From Bradyrhizobium sp. SZCCT0148 (GTDB taxonomy: Bacteria > Pseudomonadota > Alphaproteobacteria > Rhizobiales > Xanthobacteraceae), in the NCBI RefSeq assembly GCF_018129985.1, contig NZ_JAFCKT010000016.1, positions 1 to 64,000 of the forward strand: 64,000 bases of DNA, given 5' to 3'. Shown here one piece after another: positions 16,917 through 25,747 of the stretch. Made by a program: the position numbers and the translations under genes. Numbering within the stretch: the first letter of the stretch is position 1; each line of letters begins with the position of its first letter. Below the pieces are notes generated by a model. It was not told where the DNA came from. It did not search any database and was given only the letters and a program-made list of their open reading frames with translations.

Positions 16917-19772
16917 GTGCCAGACACCAACGAGCAGGATTCGGCCATTGCCTTCGGGCCCTTCCGCTTGTTCGCGAAATCGCGATTGCTCGAAAAGGAC
17001 GGCGCACCGCATCATCTCGGCGGCCGCGCGCTCGATATCCTGATCTGTCTCGCCGAACGTGCCGGCGAGGTTGTGGACAAGCGAGAGTTGATCAAGCGCG
17101 TCTGGGCCGACGTCAACGTTGACGAGGGAAGCCTGCGCTTCCACATCACGACGCTTCGCAAGGCCCTGGACGATAAGGCCTCGGGCACTGCCGGCGAAGG
17201 TTCCCGCTATGTGATCAACGTCCCCGGCCGCGGCTATTGCTTCGCGGCCCCGCTGCTCCGGACCGCGCCTGCGGCGAGCCGGGCCGACCCGCCGGCCGCT
17301 CCCCGCTCGCTCCCTACGCCGCTTGCCAAGATGATCGGGCGGGACGATGCGGTCGATAAGATCGTGGCCGAGCTTGCACAGCATCGCTTCGTCACAATCG
17401 TCGGCCCGGGCGGTATCGGCAAGACGTCGGTCGCACTCGCCGTCGCGCATCGCGAGCTCGCGGCCTTCGATGACCAAGTGTGTTTCGTCGATTTCGGCGC
17501 ACTGACGGATGTCCGGCTGGTTCCCGGCACGATTGCTTCCGCACTCGGCCTGACCGTCAATGCGGACGATCCGATACCGAGCCTCCTGACAGTCCTGCGC
17601 AGCCGGCGCATGCTGCTGGTGTTCGACAGCTGCGAGCATATCCTCGACGAGCTCGCCCCTCTGGCCGAGCGCATGGTCCGCGAGGCGCCGCAGCTGCATA
17701 TCCTGGCCACAAGCCGCGAATCCCTTCGCACCGAAGGTGAGCGCGTCCACCGGCTGTTTCCGCTGGATTGCCCGCCGCAGCGTGAAGGCCTCGGCATCGC
17801 CGACATTCTTGCCTATCCGGCAAGCCAGCTCTTCGTTGAGCGCATTGCCGAGAGCCTGAGCGAATTCGAGCTCACCGAGGAGGATGCGCCGCTCGTTGCC
17901 GAAATCTGCCGGCGCCTGGACGGCATTGCTCTGGCGATCGAGCTCGCCGCCGGGCGCGTCAACGCCTATGGCATCGCAGGCACCGCATCACTGCTCGACA
18001 GCCGCTTCTCGCTGCTGTGGCGGGGACGGCGCACCGCGATTCCGCGGCACCAGACGCTGAGCGCCGCGCTCGCCTGGAGCTACGATCTGCTGCCGCCGAC
18101 CGAGAGCGCGACCCTGCGCGGCCTGTCGGTGTTCGTCGGGCCGTTCACGCTGGAAGCCGCGCTTGCGGTCGCGTCCTGCCAGGGCATCGGCGAGGCCGAA
18201 GGCGTGGAAGCCATTTCGAACCTGCTCTCCAAGTCCCTGATCGCGACCTCGCCGGCGGAGCGGCGGCTGCGCTATCGCCTGCTCGACACCACCCGCGCTT
18301 TCATGGCGGACAAGCTGGTCGAGCACGGCGAAGCGGACCGCGTCGCGCGCGCCCACGCCGAATATTTCCGCAATGTCCTGCACGACATTGCCGTCAAATC
18401 CACGGGCATGCAGAGCGCGGGCGGCTTCCTCCCCTATGCCGACCATTTGCCCAATGTCAGGGCCGCGCTGACCTTCAGCTTTTCGGACCGCGGCGACCGG
18501 GCCCTCGGCGTGGATCTGGCGACCTCGGCGGCCCAGTTCTTCCTCGAGCTGACATTGCTGACGGAATGCTACCGGTGGACCCAGCAGGCGCTGGACTCCC
18601 TCGACACGGGCGCCGTCGACAGCCGCCGGGAGATGACCCTGCAGGCCGCGCTCGGCGTCTCCGTGATGTTCACGCAGGGCAATACGGAAGCGGTCCGGTC
18701 GGCCTTCACGCGCAGCCTCGAACTCGCCCGTCAGCTCGATGACCTGCACTGGCAGCTCTGGCTGCTGCGCGGCTTGCACATCTACCTGACCAGGGTCGGA
18801 GATTTTCACGGCGCGCTCGACACCGGCGAACAGGGCGAAGGCGTTGCGCGCAAACTGAATGATTCCGCGGCCGCGCTGAATGTGAATTGGATGCTCGGCG
18901 TCGCGCACCATCTGATCGGCAACCAGGACAAGGCGGTTCGGTTCTGCGAGAGCGCGATGGTGCACAATCCCGGCTCGCAACGGCTGAACATCGGGCATCT
19001 CGGTTATGACGACCGCATCGTCGCGCTGGTTGCGCTGGCGCGCGGGCTCTGGCTCACGGGCCGGCCCGAGCGAGCGGTCGAGGTCGCCAGATACACCGTT
19101 CGCGAAGCCGAGCTTCTGGAGCAGCCACTCACCCTCGGCATCTCCCTAATCTGGACGATCTACGTGTTCCTCTGGGTCGGCGACTGGGCCGATGCCGAAA
19201 TTCAAATCGAGCGGCTGATCGATCATTCCGCACGGCACTTCCTCGGCCCCTACCACGCGGTCGGCATCGGCCAAAAGGGCGAGCTGCTGCTGCGCCGCGG
19301 CGACGTCGCGGCGGGTATCGAGCACCTTCGCCGCAGCCAGGCCACGTTGTACGCGACACGGCACCGCATCATGACGACAGTGTTCGCCACGGCACTCGCG
19401 GAGGGTTTCGCGGCCCAGAACCAGCCCGACGAAGCCCTGCAGACGATCAACGAGGCGATCGCCCAGATTCCCGATCACGGCGAATCCTTCGACATGCCGG
19501 AGATGCTCAGGATCAAGGGTGACATCCTCGCCGGATCGGGCAACGCTGCAGAGGCGGAGACGATCTTGCGCAAATCGCTCGATCTGTCCCGACGTCAATC
19601 CGCGGTCGGCTGGGAGCTTCGCGGGGCGATCAGCCTCGGCCGCATCTGGGAGCGGGCCGGCCAGCCCGCCGACGTCCGCGCTTTGCTCACCCCCCTCGTT
19701 GCGCGCTACCAGGAAGGGTTGCAGACCCGCGATCTGATCGCTGCCAGGGAGCTGCTGAACAACCTGAATTGA
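16917..19772 (+). CDS. Winged-helix / NB-ARC-like ATPase / TPR transcriptional regulator, paralogue 2
   Basis: Full-length paralogue (about 951 residues) of the gene at 8582-11428. The same order applies: winged helix (GGRALDILICLAERAGEVVD to VINVPGRGYCF), NB-ARC-like ATPase (GPGGIGKTS, LLVFDSCEH, ILATSRES, RLDGIALAIELAAGRV) and a C-terminal TPR-like region. The N-terminal and ATPase parts are very similar; the C-terminal sensing half has diverged, as expected if the two respond to different signals. GTG 16917 is supported by the shared GTG-CCA start; a frame from 16881 would add 12 residues. It is divergent from the HWE kinase gene. Confidence 0.88.
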   Translation: MPDTNEQDSAIAFGPFRLFAKSRLLEKDGAPHHLGGRALDILICLAERAGEVVDKRELIKRVWADVNVDEGSLRFHITTLRKALDDKASGTAGEGSRYVINVPGRGYCFAAPLLRTAPAASRADPPAAPRSLPTPLAKMIGRDDAVDKIVAELAQHRFVTIVGPGGIGKTSVALAVAHRELAAFDDQVCFVDFGALTDVRLVPGTIASALGLTVNADDPIPSLLTVLRSRRMLLVFDSCEHILDELAPLAERMVREAPQLHILATSRESLRTEGERVHRLFPLDCPPQREGLGIADILAYPASQLFVERIAESLSEFELTEEDAPLVAEICRRLDGIALAIELAAGRVNAYGIAGTASLLDSRFSLLWRGRRTAIPRHQTLSAALAWSYDLLPPTESATLRGLSVFVGPFTLEAALAVASCQGIGEAEGVEAISNLLSKSLIATSPAERRLRYRLLDTTRAFMADKLVEHGEADRVARAHAEYFRNVLHDIAVKSTGMQSAGGFLPYADHLPNVRAALTFSFSDRGDRALGVDLATSAAQFFLELTLLTECYRWTQQALDSLDTGAVDSRREMTLQAALGVSVMFTQGNTEAVRSAFTRSLELARQLDDLHWQLWLLRGLHIYLTRVGDFHGALDTGEQGEGVARKLNDSAAALNVNWMLGVAHHLIGNQDKAVRFCESAMVHNPGSQRLNIGHLGYDDRIVALVALARGLWLTGRPERAVEVARYTVREAELLEQPLTLGISLIWTIYVFLWVGDWADAEIQIERLIDHSARHFLGPYHAVGIGQKGELLLRRGDVAAGIEHLRRSQATLYATRHRIMTTVFATALAEGFAAQNQPDEALQTINEAIAQIPDHGESFDMPEMLRIKGDILAGSGNAAEAETILRKSLDLSRRQSAVGWELRGAISLGRIWERAGQPADVRALLTPLVARYQEGLQTRDLIAARELLNNLN

Positions 19773-19774
19773 GA

Positions 19775-19792
19775 GTATCTTCAACGAGATAC
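19775..19792. terminator. Hairpin after regulator paralogue 2
   Basis: GTATCT-tcaacg-AGATAC is a perfect 6-bp stem two bases after the stop. It has no run of T, so it is at best a weak terminator or a 3'-end stabiliser. Confidence 0.35.
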
Positions 19793-19810
19793 CGCCATGA
19801 TGCCCGCTCG

Positions 19811-19831
19811 CAACTCCTAACAACTTCTAAC
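19811..19831 (+). promoter_or_regulatory. Tandem 10-bp direct repeat (two copies of CAACTYCTAA)
   Basis: CAACTCCTAA is followed directly by CAACTTCTAA and a C, giving CTAAC at 19817 and 19827. It is 59-79 bp before the conserved hypothetical gene at 19890 and matches the (C/A)TAAC 10-bp repeat set of this region. Confidence 0.5.
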
Positions 19832-19889
19832 ACGCCAAGCCGCATGGGCCCCGCCATGGTGGAAACACTCACGGTGGATATGGCGGGAC

Positions 19890-20597
19890 ATGGCGCTTCT
19901 TGACGATGTAATCGATGCCAGCGGCGGAATGGCCCGCTGGAACAGCTTGAGCCGGTTCACGCTCCACCTGTCCGTTGGCGGCACGCTGTTCTCCGGTGCC
20001 GGCCATGCCCGGGAATTCAAGGATGTCACCGCGGAAGGCTCGACCCGGGCGCAATCTGTGCGCTTCACCGGCATCACCGGGGGTGAGCACTCCGGCTCAT
20101 TTCAACCGGATGCGATCACGATCGAAAGCCTGGACGGTGAGGTGCTGCGGTCGTGGCCTAATCCCAGCCTTGCATTTCCCGAGGTCGATCCACAAGCGCT
20201 TGCGGATGAGCTGTACCTCGTCTTCTTCTGCGGCGTCGCGATCTGGAGCTTTCTGACGATTCCATTCCTGCTTGCCCATCCCGACGTCGTGACCGAGGAG
20301 TTGTCGCCCTGGCAAGAGAATGCCGAAACCTGGCGACGGCTGCGGGCACAATTCCCGGCTCACCTGATGATGCTCGCGCCCGAACAGGTGTTCTATTTCG
20401 ACGAGAGCGCGCTGCAGCGGCGGACAGATCACGACCTCTTCGGGATGAAGGTCGCAGACTCCTCCTGGGCTCATGACAGCTTCGGCGGCATCGTGCTGCC
20501 GACACTTCGACGCGCGCAGACAGTGCGGCCCGATGGAACCGTGATTGCCAAGCCGGTGCTGATGGACGTCGAGATCTTCGACGCCGTCTTCGAATAG
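19890..20597 (+). CDS. Conserved hypothetical protein
   Basis: 235 residues; I do not recognise a named family with certainty. It begins LLDDVIDASGGMARWNSLSRFTLHLSVGG. A hydrophobic segment occurs near residues 112-128 (VFFCGVAIWSFLTIPFLLA), and the C-terminus (APEQVFYFDESALQRRTDHDL to PVLMDVEIFDAVFE) reads like a beta-rich, lipid- or LolA-like outer-lipoprotein fold. There is no signal peptide. The ATG follows a GGCGGGAC stretch. It is probably a monocistronic gene controlled by the TAAC direct repeat in front. Codon use matches its neighbours, so it is real coding sequence. Confidence 0.8.
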   Translation: MALLDDVIDASGGMARWNSLSRFTLHLSVGGTLFSGAGHAREFKDVTAEGSTRAQSVRFTGITGGEHSGSFQPDAITIESLDGEVLRSWPNPSLAFPEVDPQALADELYLVFFCGVAIWSFLTIPFLLAHPDVVTEELSPWQENAETWRRLRAQFPAHLMMLAPEQVFYFDESALQRRTDHDLFGMKVADSSWAHDSFGGIVLPTLRRAQTVRPDGTVIAKPVLMDVEIFDAVFE

Positions 20598-20660
20598 CGC
20601 AGGCGGGCCTGCTGTGGCCGCCTCAACGTCCAGCAATCCATGACGAAGCCACCGACGACA

Positions 20661-20768
20661 TCACTTCGTGCTCATCTTGACGGCGGCTTCCTTGAAACGC
20701 GCGAGGACTGTACCCGGCACCGACGCGACGTCCAGAGACCGAGTTCTCACCGGCACGTCGATTTTCAC
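20661..20768 (-). other. Possible C-terminal gene remnant in the 20598-20998 gap
   Basis: Minus-strand frame ending at 20661 reads as VKIDVPVRTRSLDV, then ASVPGTVLARFKEAAVKMSTK and a stop. It looks like a natural protein C-terminus (35 residues from GTG 20768), but I see no ribosome site and no upstream body of a gene. It may be a remnant or chance. The rest of the 400-bp gap holds only the AraC upstream region. Confidence 0.2.
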
Positions 20769-20870
20769 GATGCTCCCTGAGGCCCTCTCAAACAGAGGCA
20801 GTCGCACAAATCTTCGACAAATCGGACTTAATCAAACGTCTGCGGCGGCCTGTCGCACCGCCCACAAAAT

Positions 20871-20895
20871 CTAACAGATCCTAATCACCACTAAC
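20871..20895 (+). promoter_or_regulatory. Triple 10-bp direct repeat (CTAAC, CTAAT, CTAAC)
   Basis: CTAAC-agatc-CTAAT-cacca-CTAAC at exact 10-bp spacing, 104-128 bp before the AraC-family gene. It has the same arrangement and orientation as the repeat before the epoxide hydrolase. Confidence 0.55.
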
Positions 20896-20998
20896 GGGCG
20901 CGCTGGCCAAGCCACGCCTATCCTCCGAGCATGGAAAGCATCGGTTTCCGCGTTTGCCGGTCACTGCAAACAGCGGCAAAGCTAGGAGAGGACGAGCG

Positions 20999-21985
20999 AT
21001 GTCGAACAATTTGCACGCGGCGCATACCTGGATCGATTTTCCGGCCGGCTCGCGTGATCAGGAAATTCTTCGCCCGACGCAGGTGATCGCCCGGGAGAGC
21101 CGATGGCGCCAGATCGATCGCGCAGCGGACGGCACGACCGAGGACGTCACCATCTCGCGATGGGAGGACCTGCGGAGCAGCTCGTCGCACGAAACGACGA
21201 CACCCGACGATCGCTATTTCATCGGCATTGCCCTGAAGACCACGCGCGCGAAGCTGACACGTGACCGCCAGATCATTTTCGACGGCACGATGCCTGCGGG
21301 GACGCTCTATGTCACCGCTCCCTCGAAATCTCTCGGCGTGCAATTCCAGTCGCCATGCGCCTTCCTGCACGTCCACATCTCCACGGATCATCTTCCGGCA
21401 CATGTCGTCGCGACTGACGGGCTCAACGACCTCGTGCTGTTGCGCGATCCACTCGCCGCCGAGCTTGCCAAGGCGCTGATCGAGCAGAGCGATGCCGCTG
21501 ACCGGCGCTTCACGCAGTGCATCGGCCAGACCCTGGCGATGCATCTCACCCGGATGGAACTGCCGCGCGTCAGGGTCAATGCCTTGCCGAAATGGCGACT
21601 ACGGCGTGTCGAGCAATATATCGCGGATCATTTCCACCGCTGCATCAGCCTGTCCGAACTCGCCAATGTCGCCGGCCTGTCGCGGATGCACTTTGCGGCG
21701 CAATTCCGCATCGCGACCGGTTACCGTCCCCGCGAATATCTGCTCAATTACCGGACCGAGCAGGCGAAGGTGCTGCTCGCAACCACCGAGCGGCCATTGG
21801 CGGAAATCGCGCTTGCCGTGGGCTTCAGCACGCAGGCGCATTTTTCGACCGTGTTCAAGCGCATCAGTGGTGAATCGCCGGCACGCTGGCGCCTGGCCAG
21901 CAGGGATGAACGGCTCGAGGTCGAAGCGCCACCGCGGCGGCGTCCTTCCCCGGCGGTCAGTTGGATCGCCAGCGCCGCGGCGTAG
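20999..21985 (+). CDS. AraC-family transcriptional regulator
   Basis: About 328 residues. The N-terminal ~190 residues are a cupin-like ligand domain of the AraC_binding_2 style. The C-terminal pair of helix-turn-helix motifs is clear: VEQYIADHFHRCISLSELAN with LSRMHFAAQF, then RPLAEIALAVGFSTQAHFSTVFKRISGESPARWR. ATG 20999 follows TAGGAGAGG. It converges on the molybdoenzyme gene (25 bp between stops), so it is not obviously that gene's dedicated regulator. The effector is unknown. Confidence 0.92.
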   Translation: MSNNLHAAHTWIDFPAGSRDQEILRPTQVIARESRWRQIDRAADGTTEDVTISRWEDLRSSSSHETTTPDDRYFIGIALKTTRAKLTRDRQIIFDGTMPAGTLYVTAPSKSLGVQFQSPCAFLHVHISTDHLPAHVVATDGLNDLVLLRDPLAAELAKALIEQSDAADRRFTQCIGQTLAMHLTRMELPRVRVNALPKWRLRRVEQYIADHFHRCISLSELANVAGLSRMHFAAQFRIATGYRPREYLLNYRTEQAKVLLATTERPLAEIALAVGFSTQAHFSTVFKRISGESPARWRLASRDERLEVEAPPRRRPSPAVSWIASAAA

Positions 21986-22009
21986 TGCTGCCCCAGGAGA
22001 ACGAGAGGG

Positions 22010-24334
22010 CTAAACCGGATCGAACGCGCGGATCGGCGGCAGATTGCCGGTGAACTTCTCGACCTCGACGACCGTCAACTGCCCGGTGCAGCCTTGCGCG
22101 AACGACGAAGTCCCGATGTCGCGCGTGAGCACGTTCGGATTGCCGTGAACGCACAGCGGCGCCTCGTCTTCGGGATCCATCGGATCGTACCAGGCGCCGG
22201 TCGGAAGTTGGACCACGCCGGGCGCGATGCCATCGGTGACGTGGACCGCGGCAAGGCACGCCCCGCGATCGTTGAACAGGCGGATGATGTCGCCGTCCCC
22301 GATGCCGCGCGCGTTCGCATCGACCGGGTTCATCCGCGCGACCTCACGGCCGCGATGTTTCGCGCCAAGCGAATGTCCGCCGAAATCGAGCTGGCTGTGC
22401 AGCCGCGTCACGGGCTGGTTGGCGACGAGGAAGCACGGCGCCCCCGGCCTGGGCATGTCGGTCTTGTCGAGCCAGACCGGATGTCCCGGACAATCCGCAT
22501 CATTATGCCCGGCGATCTTGGCCGAGAATATCTCGATGCGCCCGCTGGGCGTCGGCAGCGCGTGATCGACGGGATCCTCACGGAAGCGGCGCAGCCGGCC
22601 GCCATCATCGGGCTGCTGCGGCACGACGAGGCTGCCGCGCGCCCAGAACTCGTCGAAGCTTGGCGCTTCCAGTCCGCGCCTGGCAAGCGAGGCGCGGGTC
22701 GGCTCGTAGAGATGCTCCAGCCACTGCCGCGACGTGCGGCCCTCCGTGAAGGGTTCGCGGGCGCCGAGACGGTCGGCGAGATCGGCGAAGATATCGTAGT
22801 CGTCGCGCGCAAGCCCAAACGGCTCGGCGACCTGATGCATGGCGACCATCAAGGGGTCGTTGCTTGAATAGCCGATGTCCTCGCGCTCGAGCGTCATCGT
22901 CGCAGGCAGCACGATGTCGGCATGACGGGCAGTGGCGGTCCAGGCGAGCTCGTGCACGACGAACGTATCGAGCTGCGCAAAGGCCTTGCGCAGGCGGTTG
23001 ATGTCCTGGTGGTGATGGAAGGGATTGCCGCCGGCCCAGTAGACCATGCGGATGTCCGGATAGGTTCGCGTCTCGCCGTTGTAGCGATAGGTACTGCCCG
23101 GCTTGAGCAGCATGTCGGCGATGCGCGCCACCGGAATGAAATCGGCGACGCCGTTGCGGCCCTGGCCAAGCGTCGGCCCCGGGACGTCGTTGACGCGGCG
23201 ACCGTAATAGCCGATCGCCCCGAGAGAGTAGGCATAGCCACCGCCGGGAAGGCCGATCTGGCCGAGCGCTGCCGCCAGCACCATGCCCATCCACACCGGC
23301 TGCTCGCCATGCTCGGCGCGCTGCAGCGAGTGCGAGACGGTGATCAGCGCACGCCTTCCGGCCAGCCGGCGCGCGAGCTTGCGGATCGTCTCGGCATCGA
23401 CGCCCGAGATCGCGGCGGCCCATTCGGCATGCTTTGCGTGCCCGTCGCTCTCGCCGGTGAGATAGCGCAGGAAGACGGGCCACCCTTCGGTGTAGCGATC
23501 GAGGAAAGCCTGGTCGTGCAGGCCTTCGCTGACCAGCGTATGGACGAGGCCAAGCATCAAGGCGGTGTCGGTGCTCGGCACGCAGGTCATCCACTCCGCA
23601 CCGGCCTCGACGGGCAGGTCTTCGCGAAGCGGGCTGACCAGGATGAACTCGCAGCCGCGCTGGCGGGCCGCTGCCATGGCGCCGCGCTCGACGTGCTTGC
23701 TGATGGAGCCGCCGGCCACCATGGAGTTCTTCAGCGCCATGCCGCCGAACGCCAGCACGATGTCGGTGTGACCGGCGATCTGCTCCCATGTGACGTTGCG
23801 CTTGGTGATGTCCTCATAGCCCGCGAGGATCTGCGGCAGCAGCACCGACGACGCGCCCGAGGAATAGGAATTGACCGAGCGCACATAGCCGCCCATCGCG
23901 ATGTTGAGGAAGCGATGCACCTGGCTCTGGGCGTGATGGAAGCGGCCGGCGCTCGACCAGCCGTAGGACCCGCCGAACACGGCACCGGGCCCACGGGTGT
24001 CGCGGATGCGCGACAGTTCGTCGCCGAGGAGGTCGAGGGCCTTCTCCCAGCTCACCGAGACGAATTCGTCGCGGCCACGGCGATCGTCGGGCCCTGGCCC
24101 GCGCTCGAGCCAGCCGCGGCGAATCGCCGGCTGGGCAATGCGCGCCTGGTGGCGGAGCGCGCCGGGGAAATTGTCGATGATGCCGTTCGGATCGGGATCG
24201 CCCGCATAGGCCCTGACCTCCAGCCCGGCCGCGCCCTGACGGGCGGAAAACACGCCCCAGTGCGAAGTGTGCGGCTTGAAGCCGTCCGAGAGGTCGAGAC
24301 CGGGATCGGGGAAACCAATCGTATCGTCCATCAT
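22010..24334 (-). CDS. Molybdopterin-dependent oxidoreductase, BisC-like (biotin/Met sulfoxide reductase family)
   Basis: About 774 residues of the DMSO-reductase superfamily: molybdopterin domain, dinucleotide-binding region and C-terminal domain starting near CFLVANQPVTRLHSQLDFG. There is no N-terminal CxxC iron-sulfur motif and no Tat signal, which fits the cytoplasmic BisC group rather than TorA/DorA. The molybdenum ligand is probably a serine in the NSYSSGASS segment. SYGWSSAGRFHHAQSQ is a close family match. The ATG pair at 24334/24331 follows AAGGA; the longer frame to 24655 adds an unconserved basic N-terminus. The role is likely reduction of oxidised biotin or methionine, which fits msrA/osmC nearby. 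Confidence 0.9.
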   Translation of the reverse strand: MMDDTIGFPDPGLDLSDGFKPHTSHWGVFSARQGAAGLEVRAYAGDPDPNGIIDNFPGALRHQARIAQPAIRRGWLERGPGPDDRRGRDEFVSVSWEKALDLLGDELSRIRDTRGPGAVFGGSYGWSSAGRFHHAQSQVHRFLNIAMGGYVRSVNSYSSGASSVLLPQILAGYEDITKRNVTWEQIAGHTDIVLAFGGMALKNSMVAGGSISKHVERGAMAAARQRGCEFILVSPLREDLPVEAGAEWMTCVPSTDTALMLGLVHTLVSEGLHDQAFLDRYTEGWPVFLRYLTGESDGHAKHAEWAAAISGVDAETIRKLARRLAGRRALITVSHSLQRAEHGEQPVWMGMVLAAALGQIGLPGGGYAYSLGAIGYYGRRVNDVPGPTLGQGRNGVADFIPVARIADMLLKPGSTYRYNGETRTYPDIRMVYWAGGNPFHHHQDINRLRKAFAQLDTFVVHELAWTATARHADIVLPATMTLEREDIGYSSNDPLMVAMHQVAEPFGLARDDYDIFADLADRLGAREPFTEGRTSRQWLEHLYEPTRASLARRGLEAPSFDEFWARGSLVVPQQPDDGGRLRRFREDPVDHALPTPSGRIEIFSAKIAGHNDADCPGHPVWLDKTDMPRPGAPCFLVANQPVTRLHSQLDFGGHSLGAKHRGREVARMNPVDANARGIGDGDIIRLFNDRGACLAAVHVTDGIAPGVVQLPTGAWYDPMDPEDEAPLCVHGNPNVLTRDIGTSSFAQGCTGQLTVVEVEKFTGNLPPIRAFDPV

Positions 24335-24936
24335 CTGATCCTTGTTCCGGCGTCGGCCTTCAATCGGAATGGTAATATACCGATCCAATCCGGAATTCGT
24401 CGAGATCAGCGAAACGCTGGGCTGCCCCGCGGCGAGGCCGGAGGCCGCTGCAGGGGTGTTCGCCCAAGGCCGATGGGACGCCTGCCCGGCAGGAACTGAA
24501 GGCATCATCCGTTTGATTGATATAGCAGGAGCAGGACGCTGATCAGCGTCGCTGTCGCGAGCCCAGCGATCGTCATCGCCTTCGCGGTGTTCCTGATCAC
24601 GTTCTGAATGCGCGCCGGATCGTGGAGCACAGAACCTGCCGATGTTCGGCATCACTCACTCGCGCAGCAATCCACCAACAGTTGCCAGATCCGCTGCGGC
24701 TCGCCTTTCGTGCGATCCTCCGGCGCCTTCTCGGCATTGGACCGGCCATATCCGGCGATAGCGCGCGCCTCACGCGGCATGATCCACCGTTGCGAGATCG
24801 GGTCGTACCATTTTCCGATGTTCATCTGGATTTTCCGACGATCGAGCGTTGCGCCTCCGCGGCCCGATACGAACCATTCGGCGGCGCGACGCCCGATTAT
24901 CAATCGGCGCGACGTATGATCGTTCCACCCACGGCA
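24335..24936. other. Intergenic stretch, mostly non-coding
   Basis: About 600 bp between the molybdoenzyme gene and the small stress gene. It holds the molybdoenzyme upstream region and one possible small minus-strand gene (24652-24825, listed separately). No repeat or RNA gene is evident. Confidence 0.5.
24652..24825 (-). CDS. Possible small hypothetical protein
   Basis: 57-residue frame starting MNIGKWYDPISQRWIMPREA and ending IWQLLVDCCASE. The aromatic-rich, balanced composition looks like a real protein rather than an antisense shadow, and nothing on the opposite strand explains it. The ribosome site is poor, and a TTG at 24903 would extend it to 83 residues. No family recognised. Confidence 0.4.
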   Translation of the reverse strand: MNIGKWYDPISQRWIMPREARAIAGYGRSNAEKAPEDRTKGEPQRIWQLLVDCCASE

Positions 24937-25131
24937 TTAGCCCGGCTGGGCCGGATGAAGCGTGCGCGGGTGCCGCTCGTGCAGCAGGCGGGCGAGCTCT
25001 TCGCGCTCGGTGGCGCGGCCCTTCATGGCGGTCTCGAACAGCGCTTCCTGGATATCGCGGGGCATATCGCCCCACACGTCCATCGCCGCGCGCCCGAGCA
25101 GCCCCGCAAGATGATCAATTCCGTCGCTCAT
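24937..25131 (-). CDS. Small hypothetical protein, likely stress-induced
   Basis: 64 residues, acidic/basic helical protein (SDGIDHLAGLLGRAAMDVWG, then DMPRDIQEALFETA). ATG 25131 has a strong GAGGAG at ideal spacing. No named domain recognised. It is divergent from the YciE-like gene, and the shared 84-bp spacer has an EcfG-type promoter for the other side and a near-match (GGAAC-N16-TGTT) pointing to this gene, so both may be induced by general stress. Confidence 0.7.
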   Translation of the reverse strand: MSDGIDHLAGLLGRAAMDVWGDMPRDIQEALFETAMKGRATEREELARLLHERHPRTLHPAQPG

Positions 25132-25158
25132 TCGGCTCTCCTCGTGTCACCACGGAAT

Positions 25159-25183
25159 GGAACAGCTGCCGCCGCAGAGCGTT
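25159..25183 (+). promoter_or_regulatory. EcfG-type general-stress promoter
   Basis: GGAAC (25159-25163), 16 bp, CGTT (25180-25183): the -35/-10 consensus of the alphaproteobacterial general-stress sigma factor EcfG. Transcription would start near 25190, about 25 nt before the YciE-like ATG. On the opposite strand GGAAC (25185-25181), 16 bp, TGTT (25164-25161) overlaps it, one base off consensus, directed at the small gene ending at 24937. Confidence 0.75.
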
Positions 25184-25215
25184 CCAGTGTCATCATTGCC
25201 AAAGGAGTGTCATTT

Positions 25216-25731
25216 ATGGGTTTCTTCACCAAGGACATCAAAACAATGGAAGACCTGCTGCTGCACGGGCTGCAGGATATCTACTACGCGGAGCAGCAGA
25301 TCCTGAAGGCGCTGCCGAAGATGATCGACAAGGCGACCAACAGGGACCTTGTCACCGGGCTGAAAGCCCATCTGGACGAAACCAACAAGCAGGTGGAGCG
25401 GCTCGGCAAGGTGTTTGCGAAGCTCGGCAAGGAGCCTAGCGGCACGCAATGTCCTGCGATCGACGGCATCATCAAGGAAGCCGACGAGACCGCCGGAGAG
25501 ATCGAGGACAAGGCCGTGCTCGACGCCGCGATCGTCGCCAACGCGCAGGCGGTGGAGCACTACGAGATGTGCCGCTACGGCACGCTGATCGCCTGGGCGG
25601 AAGAACTCGGCCACGACGACATCGTGCGCTTTCTCACGACCAATCTGAACGAAGAGAAAGCCGCCAACACCAAGCTGAACACGGTGGCGCTTCGCAAGGG
25701 CGTCAACGCCAAGGCGTCAACCGCCGCCTGA
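25216..25731 (+). CDS. YciE-like ferritin-fold stress protein (DUF892)
   Basis: 171 residues, ferritin-like four-helix bundle of the YciE/DUF892 family, linked to stress and stationary-phase responses in other bacteria. The N-terminus FFTKDIKTMEDLLLHGLQDIYYAEQQILKALPKM is the family signature. Glu/His residues in DIYYAEQQ, HLDETNKQ, AQAVEHYEM and WAEELGHDD could bind a di-metal centre. ATG 25216 has AAAGGAG eight bases ahead; the long frame from 24622 is an artefact. Expression is predicted from the EcfG-type promoter at 25159-25183. A strong hairpin follows. Confidence 0.93.
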   Translation: MGFFTKDIKTMEDLLLHGLQDIYYAEQQILKALPKMIDKATNRDLVTGLKAHLDETNKQVERLGKVFAKLGKEPSGTQCPAIDGIIKEADETAGEIEDKAVLDAAIVANAQAVEHYEMCRYGTLIAWAEELGHDDIVRFLTTNLNEEKAANTKLNTVALRKGVNAKASTAA

Positions 25732-25747
25732 TCGAGATGTACTGGAG

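Noticed and set aside
19769..19784. TTGA...TCAA palindrome after regulator paralogue 2
   Set aside because: The spacer is 8 bp rather than 6, and it overlaps a stop codon and hairpin at a 3' end, so it is not counted as a FixK site.
24521..24610. Tiny hydrophobic frame ending LISVAVASPAIVIAFAVFLITF
   Set aside because: Looks like a membrane peptide, but only a CTG could start it; too short and unsupported to call a gene.
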